In this document: positions 49,219 through 59,713 of the stretch, piece after piece | Layout of the letters: each line of letters begins with the position of its first letter | Position numbering within the stretch: position 1 is the first letter of the stretch | DNA from: an uncultured Bacteroidales bacterium | Lineage (GTDB): Bacteria > Bacteroidota > Bacteroidia > Bacteroidales > UBA932 | NCBI GenBank assembly: GCA_934680015.1 | Contig: CAKUSP010000008.1 | Coordinates: forward strand, 1 to 64,000 | Direction of reading: 5' to 3' | Length of the DNA stretch: 64,000 nucleotides | Made by a program: the position numbers and the translations under genes | Notes under the pieces: model-generated | What the model was told of the DNA's origin: nothing | The model's input: only the letters and a program-made list of their open reading frames with translations | Databases searched by the model: none

Positions 49219-51435
49219 ATGTCTATAGTTTCATCTTCTGAAATAAGGAGTGTATTAAAGAATTTCTTCGGATTCGATTCTTTTAAGGGCGATCAGGAGT
49301 CTATTATAAAGAGCCTGCTGGAAGGTAAGGACTGTTTTGTCCTAATGCCAACTGGTGGAGGTAAGTCACTATGCTATCAGCTTCCTGCCCTTATGATGGA
49401 GGGCGTGGCTGTGGTCATCTCCCCGCTTATAGCCTTGATGAAGAATCAAGTAGATGCTATACGTGGATTTGTAGAAGGCAGTGGAAGTGTGGCTCATTTT
49501 CTTAATTCTTCTCTTAGCAGAGGACAACTTGAAGATGTGAGAGGAGATTTATTAGCAGGGAAAACTAAACTGCTTTATGTTGCACCTGAATCTTTGACAA
49601 AACAGGAAAATATAGCTCTGCTTCAGAATGTTAAGGTTTCTTTTTACGCTGTGGATGAGGCTCATTGTATATCTGAATGGGGCCATGACTTCCGTCCAGA
49701 GTATAGAAGAATACGCGAAATAGTAGACGAGATAGGTCGTTCTCCTATTATTGCACTTACAGCGACAGCAACTCCTAAAGTACAGAGTGATATTCTAAAG
49801 AATTTAAACATTCCAGATGCGTTAGTATTCAAGTCTTCATTTAATCGTACTAACCTATTTTACGAGGTTAAGGATAAGGTTGATGCGGAGAAGGATATCG
49901 TTAAGTATATAAGACAGAATCTCGGAAAATCGGGGATTATTTATTGCCTAAGTCGAAAGAAAGTGGAAGAAATGGCTGAATTCCTAAATATTAATGGTAT
50001 AAAGGCTCTACCATATCATGCTGGCCTTGACGCTAAAACAAGGGCCGAGAATCAGGACAGGTTTCTCATGGAAGATGTTAATGTGATAGTGGCTACTATA
50101 GCATTTGGGATGGGCATAGATAAACCAGATATTCGCTTTGTAATACACTATGATATACCGAAAAGCGTGGAGGGATATTATCAGGAAACAGGTAGAGCCG
50201 GTAGAGATGGTAAAGAAGGGGTCTGTATAGCCTATTATAGCTATAAGGATATCCAGAAATTCGAGAAGTTTATGAAAGGCAAGCCTCTTGCCGAGCAAGA
50301 TATAGCACGTCAACTTCTTGATGAGGTAGTATCTTATGCTGAGTCGAGTAGCTGTCGTCGTAAATTACTGCTTGGTTATTTCGGAGAGGATTATCCTGTG
50401 GAGAATTGTGGCATGTGTGACAATTGTCTGCATCCACGTGCAGTTTTTGATGGTCGCTCTGAGATGAAACTGGTCATTAGATTGATTTTATCTCTTAAAG
50501 AACACTTTAAGATAGAACATCTTGCGGCGATACTGGCAGGAAATGACACATCGTTAGTCAAAAGTTATAAACACGATAAAAGCGAATTTTTCGGCGCAGG
50601 CTCTGCTCATGGAGAAAAATTTTGGGCGGCTGTTATTCATCAGGGGCTCATAGCACATTTGCTTGAAAAAGAGATAGAAAGTTACGGGTTAATTCATGTC
50701 ACTGATTTAGGTAAGAAGTTTTTGAGCGACCCTTGGACATTGAATTTGGTCGAAGATAGGCAGTTCTCTGGAAATGCATTAGACGAGGAAGATGACGAGG
50801 ATGAGTTAGGAAATAAAATCTCAGCTATGCGGTGTGGTGGAGGTGATCCGCAGTTACTTTCATTATTAAAAGAACTCAGAAAGGATATGGCACATCGTTT
50901 AGGTTTGCAACCATGGATTATATTCCAAGATCCATCGCTTGATGACATGTCCATAATGTATCCTATTACCATGGACGAACTTAAGAATTGTCAGGGCGTG
51001 GGAGATGGCAAGGCAAAAAAATTCGGGAAAGAATTTCTAGAACTGATTGCTAAGTATGTTGAAGAAAACGATATTATTCGCCCAGATGATTATGTGGTGA
51101 AGACCACAGCTAGTAAGTCAGATAAGAAAATTAAGATTATAAGCCAGATTGATAGGCGACTTTCGCTTGATGATATTGCTTCGTCGCTGAATATGACTAT
51201 GGAAGATCTTATTGACGAAATAGAAAGCATAGTTTCTACTGGATTAAAGCTTGATTTAAATTATTATATAAAGCAGGAATTAGATGAGGAGGTGGTCTGT
51301 GATTTGATGGATTATTTTCGTAATGACGCGCTTTCGGCCTCGGTCGAGGATGCTATAAAGGATTTGGGTGCGGATTATTCTGATTTGGAAATACGTTTGG
51401 TTCGTATTAAATTTTTGTGTGAGGTGGCTTCATAA
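49219..51435 (+). CDS. recQ: ATP-dependent DNA helicase RecQ
   Basis: The product is 738 aa. Motifs: VLMPTGGGKSLCYQLPAL (Walker A), VDEAHCISEWGHDFRPEY (II), ALTATATPKV, IVATIAFGMGIDKPDIRFV, and YYQETGRAGRDGKEG (VI). The RQC zinc site CRRK...CGMCDNC follows near ~375-410. An HRDC-like region (~525-605) and a further winged-helix-like C-terminal extension (~630-738) are present. It unwinds recombination and fork intermediates. It lies between DUF1015 and dnaG in the same transcript. Confidence 0.97.
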   Translation: MSIVSSSEIRSVLKNFFGFDSFKGDQESIIKSLLEGKDCFVLMPTGGGKSLCYQLPALMMEGVAVVISPLIALMKNQVDAIRGFVEGSGSVAHFLNSSLSRGQLEDVRGDLLAGKTKLLYVAPESLTKQENIALLQNVKVSFYAVDEAHCISEWGHDFRPEYRRIREIVDEIGRSPIIALTATATPKVQSDILKNLNIPDALVFKSSFNRTNLFYEVKDKVDAEKDIVKYIRQNLGKSGIIYCLSRKKVEEMAEFLNINGIKALPYHAGLDAKTRAENQDRFLMEDVNVIVATIAFGMGIDKPDIRFVIHYDIPKSVEGYYQETGRAGRDGKEGVCIAYYSYKDIQKFEKFMKGKPLAEQDIARQLLDEVVSYAESSSCRRKLLLGYFGEDYPVENCGMCDNCLHPRAVFDGRSEMKLVIRLILSLKEHFKIEHLAAILAGNDTSLVKSYKHDKSEFFGAGSAHGEKFWAAVIHQGLIAHLLEKEIESYGLIHVTDLGKKFLSDPWTLNLVEDRQFSGNALDEEDDEDELGNKISAMRCGGGDPQLLSLLKELRKDMAHRLGLQPWIIFQDPSLDDMSIMYPITMDELKNCQGVGDGKAKKFGKEFLELIAKYVEENDIIRPDDYVVKTTASKSDKKIKIISQIDRRLSLDDIASSLNMTMEDLIDEIESIVSTGLKLDLNYYIKQELDEEVVCDLMDYFRNDALSASVEDAIKDLGADYSDLEIRLVRIKFLCEVAS

Positions 51436-51441
51436 GATAGG

Positions 51442-53373
51442 ATGATTAGTAGGGACACTATACAGAAAATACAAGATTCTTTAAAGATAGAGGAGGTTAT
51501 ATCTGATTTCGTGACGCTTAGACGTCGGGGAGCCGGATATGTAGCTTGTTGCCCTTTTCATAATGAGAAGACTCCATCATTTCATGTCTCGCCTTCTAAA
51601 GGAATATTTAAGTGTTTCGGGTGTGGAAAATCTGGATCGGCTGTTTCATTTGTCATGGATTACGAGCATTGCTCCTATTCTGATGCACTTAAATATATAG
51701 CGAAAAAGTATCATATAGAAGTTCAGGAGGAAGAGTTAAGCGCTGAAGATATCATGGCTGCACAGCGAAGAGAATCGCTTCTGGTAGTAACGGAGTTCGC
51801 TCACAAATTCTTTATTTCGCAGCTTTCAACTCCGGAGGGGAAAGCAGTGGCTGTGGCTTATTATCATTCCAGAGGTCTAGAGGATGAGACTATAGTAAAA
51901 GAGGGGTTAGGTTGGGCTCCTTCCGGAAAACGTTCTTTTACAGATGCGGCACTTAGCGCTGGATTAAAAGAAGAGTATCTTGTCGAAGTGGGATTGACCA
52001 TAAAACATGACGATGGAACTCTATCAGATAGATTTAGAGAACGTGTGATGTTTCCTATATACTCAGTATCAGGAAGGGTTATAGCTTTTTCCGGGCGCAC
52101 ACTTAAATCTGATAATCCGGCCAAATATGTTAATTCACCTGAATCGGAGATCTATGTTAAAAGTCGTTCTTTATTAGGTATATATGGAGCAAAAACTGAA
52201 ATTTCAAGACAGGATCGCTGTTATCTGGTGGAAGGTAATCTGGATGTAATTACGCTACATCAGCTCGGGATACAGAATGTAGTGGCTTCGTGCGGTACGT
52301 CTTTAACTGCTCAGCAGATAGGTTTAATACACAAGTTTACGCCTAATCTTACCATAATGTATGATGGAGATAAAGCAGGAATAAAGGCGGCCCTTCGAGG
52401 TACAGACATGGTCTTGGAAGAAGGTATGAATGTCAGGATAGTATTGCTCCCAGAAGGAGAGGACCCAGATAGCTATGGAAGAACTCATACATTGGCAGAA
52501 TTTAAAGACTACATAGCCTCGCACGAGCAGGATTTTATAGGGTTTAAGTCAGATATCTTGATGGAAAATGCCGGGAAAGATCCTATAAAGCGGGCAGAAG
52601 TAATAAATGATATTGCTGACACGATATCAAAGATCCCCGACGCTGTGGCTCGAACGGTATATGTTCAAGAGATGTCTAGGAAGTTCGATGTTGAGCAGCA
52701 AGTTCTATTCGATAGAATTGGCCGAACCATACAGCAGACTACACCACCTCGTAAAAGTAGTGCAGCGGAAAACTCACGGCAGTCAAGTAAAGAAGAGGAA
52801 ACGAAGGATTATGTATACCATCCTGAAAATGAGATTCTTGCTCCTGTGGAATCGGAAATACTTAATTTGTTACTTCGTTATGGAGAGGAAAAGTTGGAAT
52901 TCGAAACAGATTCTCAATATTATGACCCTGACCCCATGACGGTGGCTGATTTTATAGTAGGGGCATTGGAGGATGACGGATATGTAATGGCTAATAGCGC
53001 ATATAGGACTATCTATGATGGTTTTAAAGAGATGTATTATAATCAGCATCTTTCCCCTGATGTGATAGTGCGACGTTTTATGGAGGGGGAAGATAGGGTG
53101 GTATGTTCTGTGGTGGGAGAATTGGCCATAGATAAGTACGAGATAACGGTTAAGCGTTTTCGAGACGCTATGACTACTAAGGCTTCGTGGTTAGTTATCA
53201 CAGTGCCGCGTACCCTTGTCTTATTAGCGGTGAAGAGGCTTGAGAATTCTATAATGGAGATAAAGAAACAGATATCGCAGGCCTCTAGTACTCAGGAGCA
53301 GATGGAACTTTTAAGCCGTCAGGTTGAACTTCAAAGACTTAGGCAGAAAATAGTGGATAATAACAAAAGATAG
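51442..53373 (+). CDS. dnaG: DNA primase
   Basis: The product is 643 aa. The CHC2 zinc finger ([18 protein letters not shown]...CFGC) lies at ~37-65, followed by the RNA polymerase core with [20 protein letters not shown] and the Toprim [16 protein letters not shown] and [14 protein letters not shown] metal-binding segments. The C-terminal part (~430-643) is the helicase-interaction domain. It synthesises Okazaki primers. It lies 6 bp after recQ and 2 bp before metG. Confidence 0.97.
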   Translation: MISRDTIQKIQDSLKIEEVISDFVTLRRRGAGYVACCPFHNEKTPSFHVSPSKGIFKCFGCGKSGSAVSFVMDYEHCSYSDALKYIAKKYHIEVQEEELSAEDIMAAQRRESLLVVTEFAHKFFISQLSTPEGKAVAVAYYHSRGLEDETIVKEGLGWAPSGKRSFTDAALSAGLKEEYLVEVGLTIKHDDGTLSDRFRERVMFPIYSVSGRVIAFSGRTLKSDNPAKYVNSPESEIYVKSRSLLGIYGAKTEISRQDRCYLVEGNLDVITLHQLGIQNVVASCGTSLTAQQIGLIHKFTPNLTIMYDGDKAGIKAALRGTDMVLEEGMNVRIVLLPEGEDPDSYGRTHTLAEFKDYIASHEQDFIGFKSDILMENAGKDPIKRAEVINDIADTISKIPDAVARTVYVQEMSRKFDVEQQVLFDRIGRTIQQTTPPRKSSAAENSRQSSKEEETKDYVYHPENEILAPVESEILNLLLRYGEEKLEFETDSQYYDPDPMTVADFIVGALEDDGYVMANSAYRTIYDGFKEMYYNQHLSPDVIVRRFMEGEDRVVCSVVGELAIDKYEITVKRFRDAMTTKASWLVITVPRTLVLLAVKRLENSIMEIKKQISQASSTQEQMELLSRQVELQRLRQKIVDNNKR

Positions 53374-53375
53374 AT

Positions 53376-55430
53376 ATGGAAAAGAATTTTAAGAGAACTT
53401 TGGTAACATGTGCATTACCATATGCTAATGGACCTATACATATAGGACATCTTGCAGGAGTGTATGTGCCAGCAGACATTTATGTTAGATTCCTTCGTTT
53501 AAAGGGTAAGGAGGTTTTGTATATATGTGGAAGTGATGAGCATGGAGTTCCGATTACTATTCAGGCTCGTAAGCGTGGATGTTCCCCACAAGAAATAGTG
53601 GATGAATATCATAAGATTATCTCAGATTCTTTTAAAGGATTTGGGATAAATTTCGACATCTATGGGAGAACAACTTCCAAAATCCATGAGAAAAATGCCT
53701 CTCAGTTTTTTAGAAAACTTTACGACGAAGGGAAATTTATAACCAAAGAAACGGAACAATACTACGACCCGGTAGCCAATACTTTCTTAGCTGATAGGTA
53801 TATAGTGGGTACTTGTCCTAAGTGTGGAGCGGAAGGAGCGTATGGTGATCAATGTGAGAAATGCGGAAGTACACTTTCTCCTGAAGAGCTCATTAATCCT
53901 AAGTCAAAGCTTAGTGGAGCCCAGCCCATAAAGAAAAAAACAAAACATTGGTATCTTCCATTGCAGGATTATGAGCAGTGGTTAAGGGAATGGATACTTG
54001 ATGGGCATAAGGAATGGAGAAGTAATGTTTATGGTCAGGTCAAGAGCTGGCTTGATGGTGGACTTCAGCCACGAGCTGTCACAAGGGACCTTGATTGGGG
54101 TGTTCCTGTCCCTGTAAAGGGAGCTGAAGGCAAAGTTCTTTATGTATGGTTCGATGCTCCTATAGGTTACATTTCGAATACTATGGAGCTTTTGCCTAAT
54201 GACTGGGAGAAGTGGTGGAAGAGTAAAGACACTAAACTTGTGCATTTCATAGGTAAGGATAATATAGTCTTTCATTGTATAGTGTTCCCTTCTATGCTTA
54301 AGGCTTATGGTGATGGCTTCATTATGCCTGAGAATGTCCCTGCCAATGAGTTTTTGAACCTCGAAGGCGATAAGATTTCCACCTCTCGTGGATGGGCTGT
54401 TTGGGCTAATGAGTATCTTGAAGATTTTCCTGGTAAACAGGATGTTATGCGTTATGTACTTACTGCCAATGCTCCCGAAACTAAGGATAATGATTTTAGT
54501 TGGAAGGATTTCCAATCGCGTAATAATAGTGAACTCGTGGCAATATTTGGAAATTTTGTAAATCGCGCTGTGGTACTTACTCATAAGTATTTTAGGGGTG
54601 TGGTTCCACCTCAAGGACAGTTGCAAGACATAGATCGAGAAGTTTTGGCCCAATTGCCGGAGTTGAAAATGTCTATAGACAGAAATATAGAAAATTATAA
54701 ATTCCGTGATGCTCTAAAGGACGCCATGTCTATGGCACGTATCGGGAATAAGTATATTTCTGACACAGAACCATGGAAGGTGGCGAAAACGGATATTGAC
54801 AGGACGGCGACTATACTTAATATTTGTCTTCAGATATGTGCTTCTCTTTCAGTCGTATTTGAGCCTTTTACTCCATTTGCGGCAGCAAAACTAAGAGCGA
54901 TGCTAAATGCTCCACTAGATTGGAATCTGGTAGGAAGAAGTGATATTCTTCCATCTGGTCATACTATTAATACCCCAGAATTGCTTTTTGAAAAAATAGA
55001 AGATGATCAAATTCAGCTGCAGCTGGATCGTCTAGAACGAATTCGTGCTCAGCGCGAGGCAGATGCTAAAGCACAGGAGGCAAGTGAGGTGGCACCGCAG
55101 AAAAAAACTATCACATTTGAGGATTTTGATGCCATGGATATCCGAACAGCCACCGTGTTGGAGGCTCAAAAAGTCCCTAAAACAGATAAATTGCTTAAAC
55201 TCACTATAGATACTGGTATTGATGTTAGGGTTATTGTATCCGGAATAGCGGAGTATTATTCTCCAGAGGAGATGATTGGCAAACAGATATGTATCCTTGC
55301 CAATCTAGCACCACGCACCATACGTGGCATAGAGTCAAAGGGTATGATCCTTATGGCGCGCCAGTCAGATGGAAAGATGCGCTTTATTACGCCTGTTGAA
55401 GCTTTAGCGAATGGAGCTCAGGTAGGTTGA
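53376..55430 (+). CDS. metG: Methionyl-tRNA synthetase
   Basis: The product is 684 aa. The HIGH motif is in [11 protein letters not shown] (~17-27), a four-Cys zinc knuckle in [18 protein letters not shown] (~146-163), and the KMSKS equivalent is [11 protein letters not shown]. The anticodon-binding helical domain follows, then a C-terminal tRNA-binding OB-fold (~575-684: [37 protein letters not shown]) that mediates dimerisation. It charges tRNA-Met. Its last 44 bp overlap the convergent gene at 55387. Confidence 0.97.
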   Translation: MEKNFKRTLVTCALPYANGPIHIGHLAGVYVPADIYVRFLRLKGKEVLYICGSDEHGVPITIQARKRGCSPQEIVDEYHKIISDSFKGFGINFDIYGRTTSKIHEKNASQFFRKLYDEGKFITKETEQYYDPVANTFLADRYIVGTCPKCGAEGAYGDQCEKCGSTLSPEELINPKSKLSGAQPIKKKTKHWYLPLQDYEQWLREWILDGHKEWRSNVYGQVKSWLDGGLQPRAVTRDLDWGVPVPVKGAEGKVLYVWFDAPIGYISNTMELLPNDWEKWWKSKDTKLVHFIGKDNIVFHCIVFPSMLKAYGDGFIMPENVPANEFLNLEGDKISTSRGWAVWANEYLEDFPGKQDVMRYVLTANAPETKDNDFSWKDFQSRNNSELVAIFGNFVNRAVVLTHKYFRGVVPPQGQLQDIDREVLAQLPELKMSIDRNIENYKFRDALKDAMSMARIGNKYISDTEPWKVAKTDIDRTATILNICLQICASLSVVFEPFTPFAAAKLRAMLNAPLDWNLVGRSDILPSGHTINTPELLFEKIEDDQIQLQLDRLERIRAQREADAKAQEASEVAPQKKTITFEDFDAMDIRTATVLEAQKVPKTDKLLKLTIDTGIDVRVIVSGIAEYYSPEEMIGKQICILANLAPRTIRGIESKGMILMARQSDGKMRFITPVEALANGAQVG

Positions 55431-56676
55431 TTGGCGTTATCCCTAAGTCGCGGAGTTGTTCGTAGAAGTATTTTTCGAAGGATGACTCCGCGATATTTCG
55501 TGTAAAGTTCAGAAATATTTTTCCATCGTACCCTACTGCGGCGGCGGCACCGCTCGTGCCACGTTGTCTGCCTAGTATAAAATCCATTTCACTTATATAT
55601 GGTTTTATTGCCTGAGGAAGAGCTACATTGCCCAAGTTAGATAGAGTCTGAGAGCAGTATCTATCCCCTTTAATTCGGCAAATTAAGTCTATTATAGGGT
55701 GTTTAATGCAAAGCGGAATTGCGGAAATTGCAAAATTGTTTTCTAAAGCGACATTAGCAGCTATTTTCTTTTCAAGTTCGCTCGGCTGGATCATATATTT
55801 TTTTTGAGAGCAGACCAGTTCGACTATTTCCTTGAAAGAGAAGAATCCATTATTCACATTAACGCCTAGATTGACATAAGATGAGTAATTTCGCAGTGTT
55901 TTACCAGGAAAGATGGCGCGAAGATCTACTGGAACACTGACTTTAAGTGCGGTTTTTTTATGACGCCTCTTATCTTGCATGTACACTTGTTGTAAGGCAC
56001 TTATCATAGCTGAAACCAAAAGGTCGGTTACGCTACACTTATATTCTTTACATACAGATTTGGTTTTAGCTCCGTCTAATACGAATCTCTCTTTATTTAA
56101 TTCATTGAAAAAGATTTTTCTGCCTGGAATATGGTATGCTAATTCATTACTTTCCAGTGCGCCTTTTTTACCTGAAAAATATGTGAAACAGTCATCTATT
56201 TCGTGCTTCGCCGGGCTTTGGAAAGGATCCAGAACCAGGTCATTATATTCTATATCCTTAATTTCATATTGTATCCGAAGGTATTCTGCAGTAAGTGTAA
56301 GCAGGAATGTTTGTGCCCCTCTTCCATCGGCTAAGGCATGAAATACGTCTAGAACTATACGATTATCGTCTGCACTTACTTTGAAAAGGAAGCCACCATG
56401 GAATTTAAATCCACGCTTATCTTGATTAGGTGTATATTTGCTTAATGTAGGGGTCTTGTCTAACTTTTTTAGATACCACCAAAAAGCGCCATTTTTTAAT
56501 GTGTAAGAAAAAAGAGGAATTCTTTTTATGGTGTTATCTAGCGCTTGTTGAAGTACATTCAGATTAATGGTCTGCGTAAGGGTTGCGCTCATTCTGAAAA
56601 TGGAGGCGTAGCGTTTAGTAAGCGCTGCCGGATATATGTTGGAGGCATTGTCAAGCCTCATTTTTACAGGTGTCAT
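55387..56676 (-). CDS. Stand-alone condensation/acyltransferase-fold protein (alcohol acetyltransferase-like)
   Basis: The product is 429 aa from ATG 56676; an earlier start at 56718 overlaps a -7 box (56702-56709). It has the two-lobed CoA-dependent acyltransferase/condensation fold: the HxxxDG motif in [16 protein letters not shown] (~120), DTLKAYS-like central strands, [20 protein letters not shown], and [11 protein letters not shown]. It resembles small Bacteroidetes proteins related to alcohol acetyltransferases and NRPS condensation domains, with no carrier or adenylation domains nearby. It may acylate an alcohol or lipid; the substrate is unknown. It overlaps metG convergently by 44 bp. 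Confidence 0.78.
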   Translation of the reverse strand: MTPVKMRLDNASNIYPAALTKRYASIFRMSATLTQTINLNVLQQALDNTIKRIPLFSYTLKNGAFWWYLKKLDKTPTLSKYTPNQDKRGFKFHGGFLFKVSADDNRIVLDVFHALADGRGAQTFLLTLTAEYLRIQYEIKDIEYNDLVLDPFQSPAKHEIDDCFTYFSGKKGALESNELAYHIPGRKIFFNELNKERFVLDGAKTKSVCKEYKCSVTDLLVSAMISALQQVYMQDKRRHKKTALKVSVPVDLRAIFPGKTLRNYSSYVNLGVNVNNGFFSFKEIVELVCSQKKYMIQPSELEKKIAANVALENNFAISAIPLCIKHPIIDLICRIKGDRYCSQTLSNLGNVALPQAIKPYISEMDFILGRQRGTSGAAAAVGYDGKIFLNFTRNIAESSFEKYFYEQLRDLGITPINLPELHSLKLQQA

Positions 56677-56856
56677 AATAATGTCTTTTTTTAAACGGAT
56701 GCAAAAATAATTTCGCATTACGCTTCGGAGAAGAAAAATACACCTGCGCTATATAAATGTGAAAGAATCCCCTTTTTAGGGCTTAAAATACGATATTTGT
56801 GACTAAATTCTGCTTTATTAATTTTGGTCACACCCTCGTTTGTGATGAAAATGGGG

Positions 56857-57498
56857 CTATTTCTTTCGTATTATGCTTAAGCCATCTCTAAGAGGAAGCA
56901 TTACTGATTCGACTGTAGGGTCGTTGATAATATAGTCGTTGAATTCGATTAGTCCGCGAGTTTGTTTGTCGGATGTAAGTGGAGTATCATATACTTTCCC
57001 ACCAAGCATAGTATCATCGGCTATTATAATACCTCCGCTTTTAAGAAGAGGTATGGTGGCTTTGTAGTAGGTTAGATATTCACGTTTGTTCGCATCGATA
57101 TAAACCATATCAAAGATGAGTTTCTCACAGGTGAATTTTTTAATGCTCTCAAGAGCATCTCCTATATGAAGCCGTGCTTTATTGGATATGCCAGCTTTTT
57201 TCCATCCTTCTAAGATTAGCTTTTCCAATTCGTCGTTTATTTCTAGACTATCTACGTGCCCTTCGCCCATAATTCCTTCTGCTAGGCATATGGTTGAATA
57301 CCCGGTGAAGCATCCAATTTCCAGGATGTGGTGTGCGTGTATCATTTTCGCAATTAATGTGAGAAGTTCTCCTGTAATGCGACCAGAGAGCATACGGGGG
57401 TAGTTAGTTTTTATATTTGTCTGCTTTTCAACCCAGTCAAGAGCTTTATTGGGAATAGAACTGTGCTCTTTAATGTATTTTTCTATAGGCGATTCCAT
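56857..57498 (-). CDS. O-methyltransferase (class I, YrrM-like)
   Basis: The product is 213 aa. SAM motif ILEIGCFTGYSTICLAEG (~57-74), a metal/substrate Asp in MVYIDANKREYLTYY and GGIIIADDTMLGG match the cation-dependent COMT/CCoAOMT-like family. It methylates a hydroxyl of a small substrate, possibly catechol-like. The ATG overlaps the stop of the upstream M16 peptidase (TAATG), so it is last in a three-gene minus-strand unit. No terminator is clear in the 138 bp to the next gene. Confidence 0.9.
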   Translation of the reverse strand: MESPIEKYIKEHSSIPNKALDWVEKQTNIKTNYPRMLSGRITGELLTLIAKMIHAHHILEIGCFTGYSTICLAEGIMGEGHVDSLEINDELEKLILEGWKKAGISNKARLHIGDALESIKKFTCEKLIFDMVYIDANKREYLTYYKATIPLLKSGGIIIADDTMLGGKVYDTPLTSDKQTRGLIEFNDYIINDPTVESVMLPLRDGLSIIRKK

Positions 57499-58724
57499 TA
57501 GATATATAAGAGTTGAGAGTAATTGCCTTTTGTCCAGAGACTTTGTGAAAGTTTTTGGAGGTCTTCGGCTGTTAAGTTGTTGATAAGTTTGATATTCTCT
57601 TCGTCCGTATAAACTTTTCCGAAGGCCAATATGCTTTTTCCCGCTGAGAGTGCTTGACTTTCTTTACTATCAGAACTAATTGCTAATTGGCCGAAAAGTT
57701 GCTTTTTTGCTGCTTTTAAAGCAGTGTCGCTTAGTGGTTTATTTTGCAGTTTTTTTATTATGCTGAATATGGCTCGTGTACATCGTGATAGATTCTCTTT
57801 ATCACATCCGATGCTTATGGTAACTAGTCCGGCATCGCTATATTGTGAGTAATTGCATTCTGCAGAATATACCCATCCGTGCTTTTCTCTAAGTATGGAA
57901 TTTAGCATACTATTACTTGCTGGACCACCTAGGATATTGCATAATAGGATGCAACACAATCTGTCGTTGCCATCATACAGTGATGGGGCCAATGCTCCAA
58001 TGACTAGATTCGCTTCGTGGTTAGACTTTTCCTCTATGGTGTTAAATGTGCGTGGTATGATGTCGATGGATTTTCTTACCTCATCAATGTGTGTTGCGCT
58101 TTTTAGTTGTTTTTCACAGAGGGATACTATTTTATTAACATATAGTTTTTCATCTATGTCGGCCACTACGCTTAGTACCATGTTAGAGGGAGTAAAATGG
58201 GAATCATAATATTGAACAAGGTCTGTTCGACTAGCTTTCTTTATGGAGTCAATAGTGCCAAGTGTGAGTTTGCCCAAGGGGTGACCTTCGAAAAATCGGC
58301 TTTCGAAAGTATCGTATATGTCTTCAGAAGGGCTGTCCTTATAGGAGATGATTTCGTCTAGCACTACACCTTTTTCGATTTCGATTTCATCTTCTGGGAA
58401 TGTGGCTTGTGTGGCTATCTCTAAAAGAAGATTTATGGCTTTATTCAAATCCTCTTTTAAAACAGTGGCGTGTAGAACGATCTCTTCCTTAGTCGTATAA
58501 GCATTAAGTTCGCCGCCTAATTTATCAAGACATGTAGAAATGTTGTTTGCACTTCTATGTTTTGTGCCCTTGAAAATGCAGTGTTCGACGAAGTGTGCTA
58601 TACCTTCGGGCAGATCTCCCTCTTCTCTCGTGCCACATTTGATGCTAATCGCGGCACATGCGGCTTTTCCGTCAGCGTGTTTTATAAAATATCTAAGCCC
58701 TGAACTAGTGGTTCCTTGTATCAT
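57498..58724 (-). CDS. M16-family zinc peptidase
   Basis: The product is 408 aa, one M16 unit of two lobes. The inverted zinc motif HxxEH is in IAHFVEHCIFKGT (His44, Glu47, His48), with the distal Glu in IEIEKGVVLDEIISYKDSP. SVVADIDEKLYV and GGPASNSMLNSILREKHGW follow in M16B order. There is no signal peptide, so it appears cytoplasmic. Such enzymes degrade peptides or process targeting sequences. ATGA overlap with the upstream unknown gene and TAATG overlap with the methyltransferase indicate tight coupling. Confidence 0.93.
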   Translation of the reverse strand: MIQGTTSSGLRYFIKHADGKAACAAISIKCGTREEGDLPEGIAHFVEHCIFKGTKHRSANNISTCLDKLGGELNAYTTKEEIVLHATVLKEDLNKAINLLLEIATQATFPEDEIEIEKGVVLDEIISYKDSPSEDIYDTFESRFFEGHPLGKLTLGTIDSIKKASRTDLVQYYDSHFTPSNMVLSVVADIDEKLYVNKIVSLCEKQLKSATHIDEVRKSIDIIPRTFNTIEEKSNHEANLVIGALAPSLYDGNDRLCCILLCNILGGPASNSMLNSILREKHGWVYSAECNYSQYSDAGLVTISIGCDKENLSRCTRAIFSIIKKLQNKPLSDTALKAAKKQLFGQLAISSDSKESQALSAGKSILAFGKVYTDEENIKLINNLTAEDLQKLSQSLWTKGNYSQLLYI

Positions 58725-59575
58725 TTTTTGTATGTGTGCTCTGCTTGTATGGCCTTTAACGCTTTGTAAGTAAATCCTCTTTGCTCTTCTTTTTTGTACT
58801 TGTTTTTTCTGTAGTACATTAATTCATGCCTATCGGCACTTACGATGACTTGATAGCTTTCGGCATGTGGCGATGGGGAATTGCTGCTTATGCAGAAGCC
58901 TATCATGGCTTCTGGGCTGCTAGCTGTAAAGAGGCTGTCAACTGTATAATTGTCAGTGAAGACTATGCCGTTTCCTGGACTAGGAATAGAGTCTCTTCCT
59001 ACGATGGAGGATGATAAGTCTTCTCTCGCAATGAAGATCTTTTTTTTGCGTCCTTTTGCAAGAGGTTTTCCAGATTTACTAATGCTTAGATAACTTGTAT
59101 GTTCGTGAAGTAGAGCACTTTCTACATAGTGCTGAACTATGTCTATCATAGCAGAAAGGTAGGAGATTTCACGACCTGTTGAGAATTCTTTGGGGCTGAA
59201 TGGTACTTTTACGACATCCATTCGTCCGTTCATATTTGAGATGCTTTCTTTGCTACCGCATTTTTCTAGATTAAGATACACAAGACCGCTTTTATCTAAA
59301 TTTAGGTAAAGCATGTAATAGTTAGGGTTGTTCTTTATGTTATCCATGTCTTCCATATAACAAAAATCAAAAGGGGATATTCTCCATCTGCTTTTGATTT
59401 CATTTTTAAGAGCCATGTCTAATAGATCATTTCCGCTTAGTACCACTATCGTGGTTTTGGCAGGAAAATCGGCTAAACGGCTTTTTTTTGTGTAAATTTT
59501 GAACTGTGCATTGGCATTAGCGCAGAGCAAAACCAATAAAACAGTTAAATAATGTTTGAGCGTAGTCCATTTCAT
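58721..59575 (-). CDS. Exported protein of unknown function
   Basis: The product is 284 aa. A signal peptide (~1-24, ending CANANAQ) is clear. The body shows TTIVVLSGNDLLDMALKNEI, WRISPFDFCYMEDMDNI, YYMLYLNLDKSGLVYLNLEK and GRKKKIFIAREDLSS. I do not recognise a named family; similar secreted proteins seem common in Bacteroidales. It is first of the unit with the M16 peptidase and O-methyltransferase. Promoter: TTG (59611-59609), 20 nt, TATCTTTG (59588-59581) on the minus strand, 5 nt from the ATG. Confidence 0.75.
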   Translation of the reverse strand: MKWTTLKHYLTVLLVLLCANANAQFKIYTKKSRLADFPAKTTIVVLSGNDLLDMALKNEIKSRWRISPFDFCYMEDMDNIKNNPNYYMLYLNLDKSGLVYLNLEKCGSKESISNMNGRMDVVKVPFSPKEFSTGREISYLSAMIDIVQHYVESALLHEHTSYLSISKSGKPLAKGRKKKIFIAREDLSSSIVGRDSIPSPGNGIVFTDNYTVDSLFTASSPEAMIGFCISSNSPSPHAESYQVIVSADRHELMYYRKNKYKKEEQRGFTYKALKAIQAEHTYKK

Positions 59576-59580
59576 TGCTG

Positions 59581-59611
59581 CAAAGATAACTTTAACTTAC
59601 TAGAAATACAA
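59581..59611 (-). promoter_or_regulatory. Promoter of the 58721-56857 unit
   Basis: Minus-strand TTG (59611-59609), 20 nt, TATCTTTG (59588-59581). The start codon follows after 5 nt. Confidence 0.65.
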
Positions 59612-59699
59612 TTAAGAACACCTGCATGTTTAGTAATCTGTATTTTTTGAAAGTTATTAATTGTGTATTATGCCAATTTTTCTTTGTGGAAAATTTGAG

Positions 59700-59707
59700 T
59701 AAATTTG
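59700..59707 (+). promoter_or_regulatory. -7 element of dnaX
   Basis: TAAATTTG ends 6 nt before ATG 59714. The -33 region is T-rich without a clear TTTG at 19-20 nt spacing. Confidence 0.55.
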
Positions 59708-59713
59708 TAAGTT

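Noticed and set aside
53982..54653. 223-codon antisense frame inside metG
   Set aside because: It lies fully within the conserved catalytic part of metG and has no family features or start signals.
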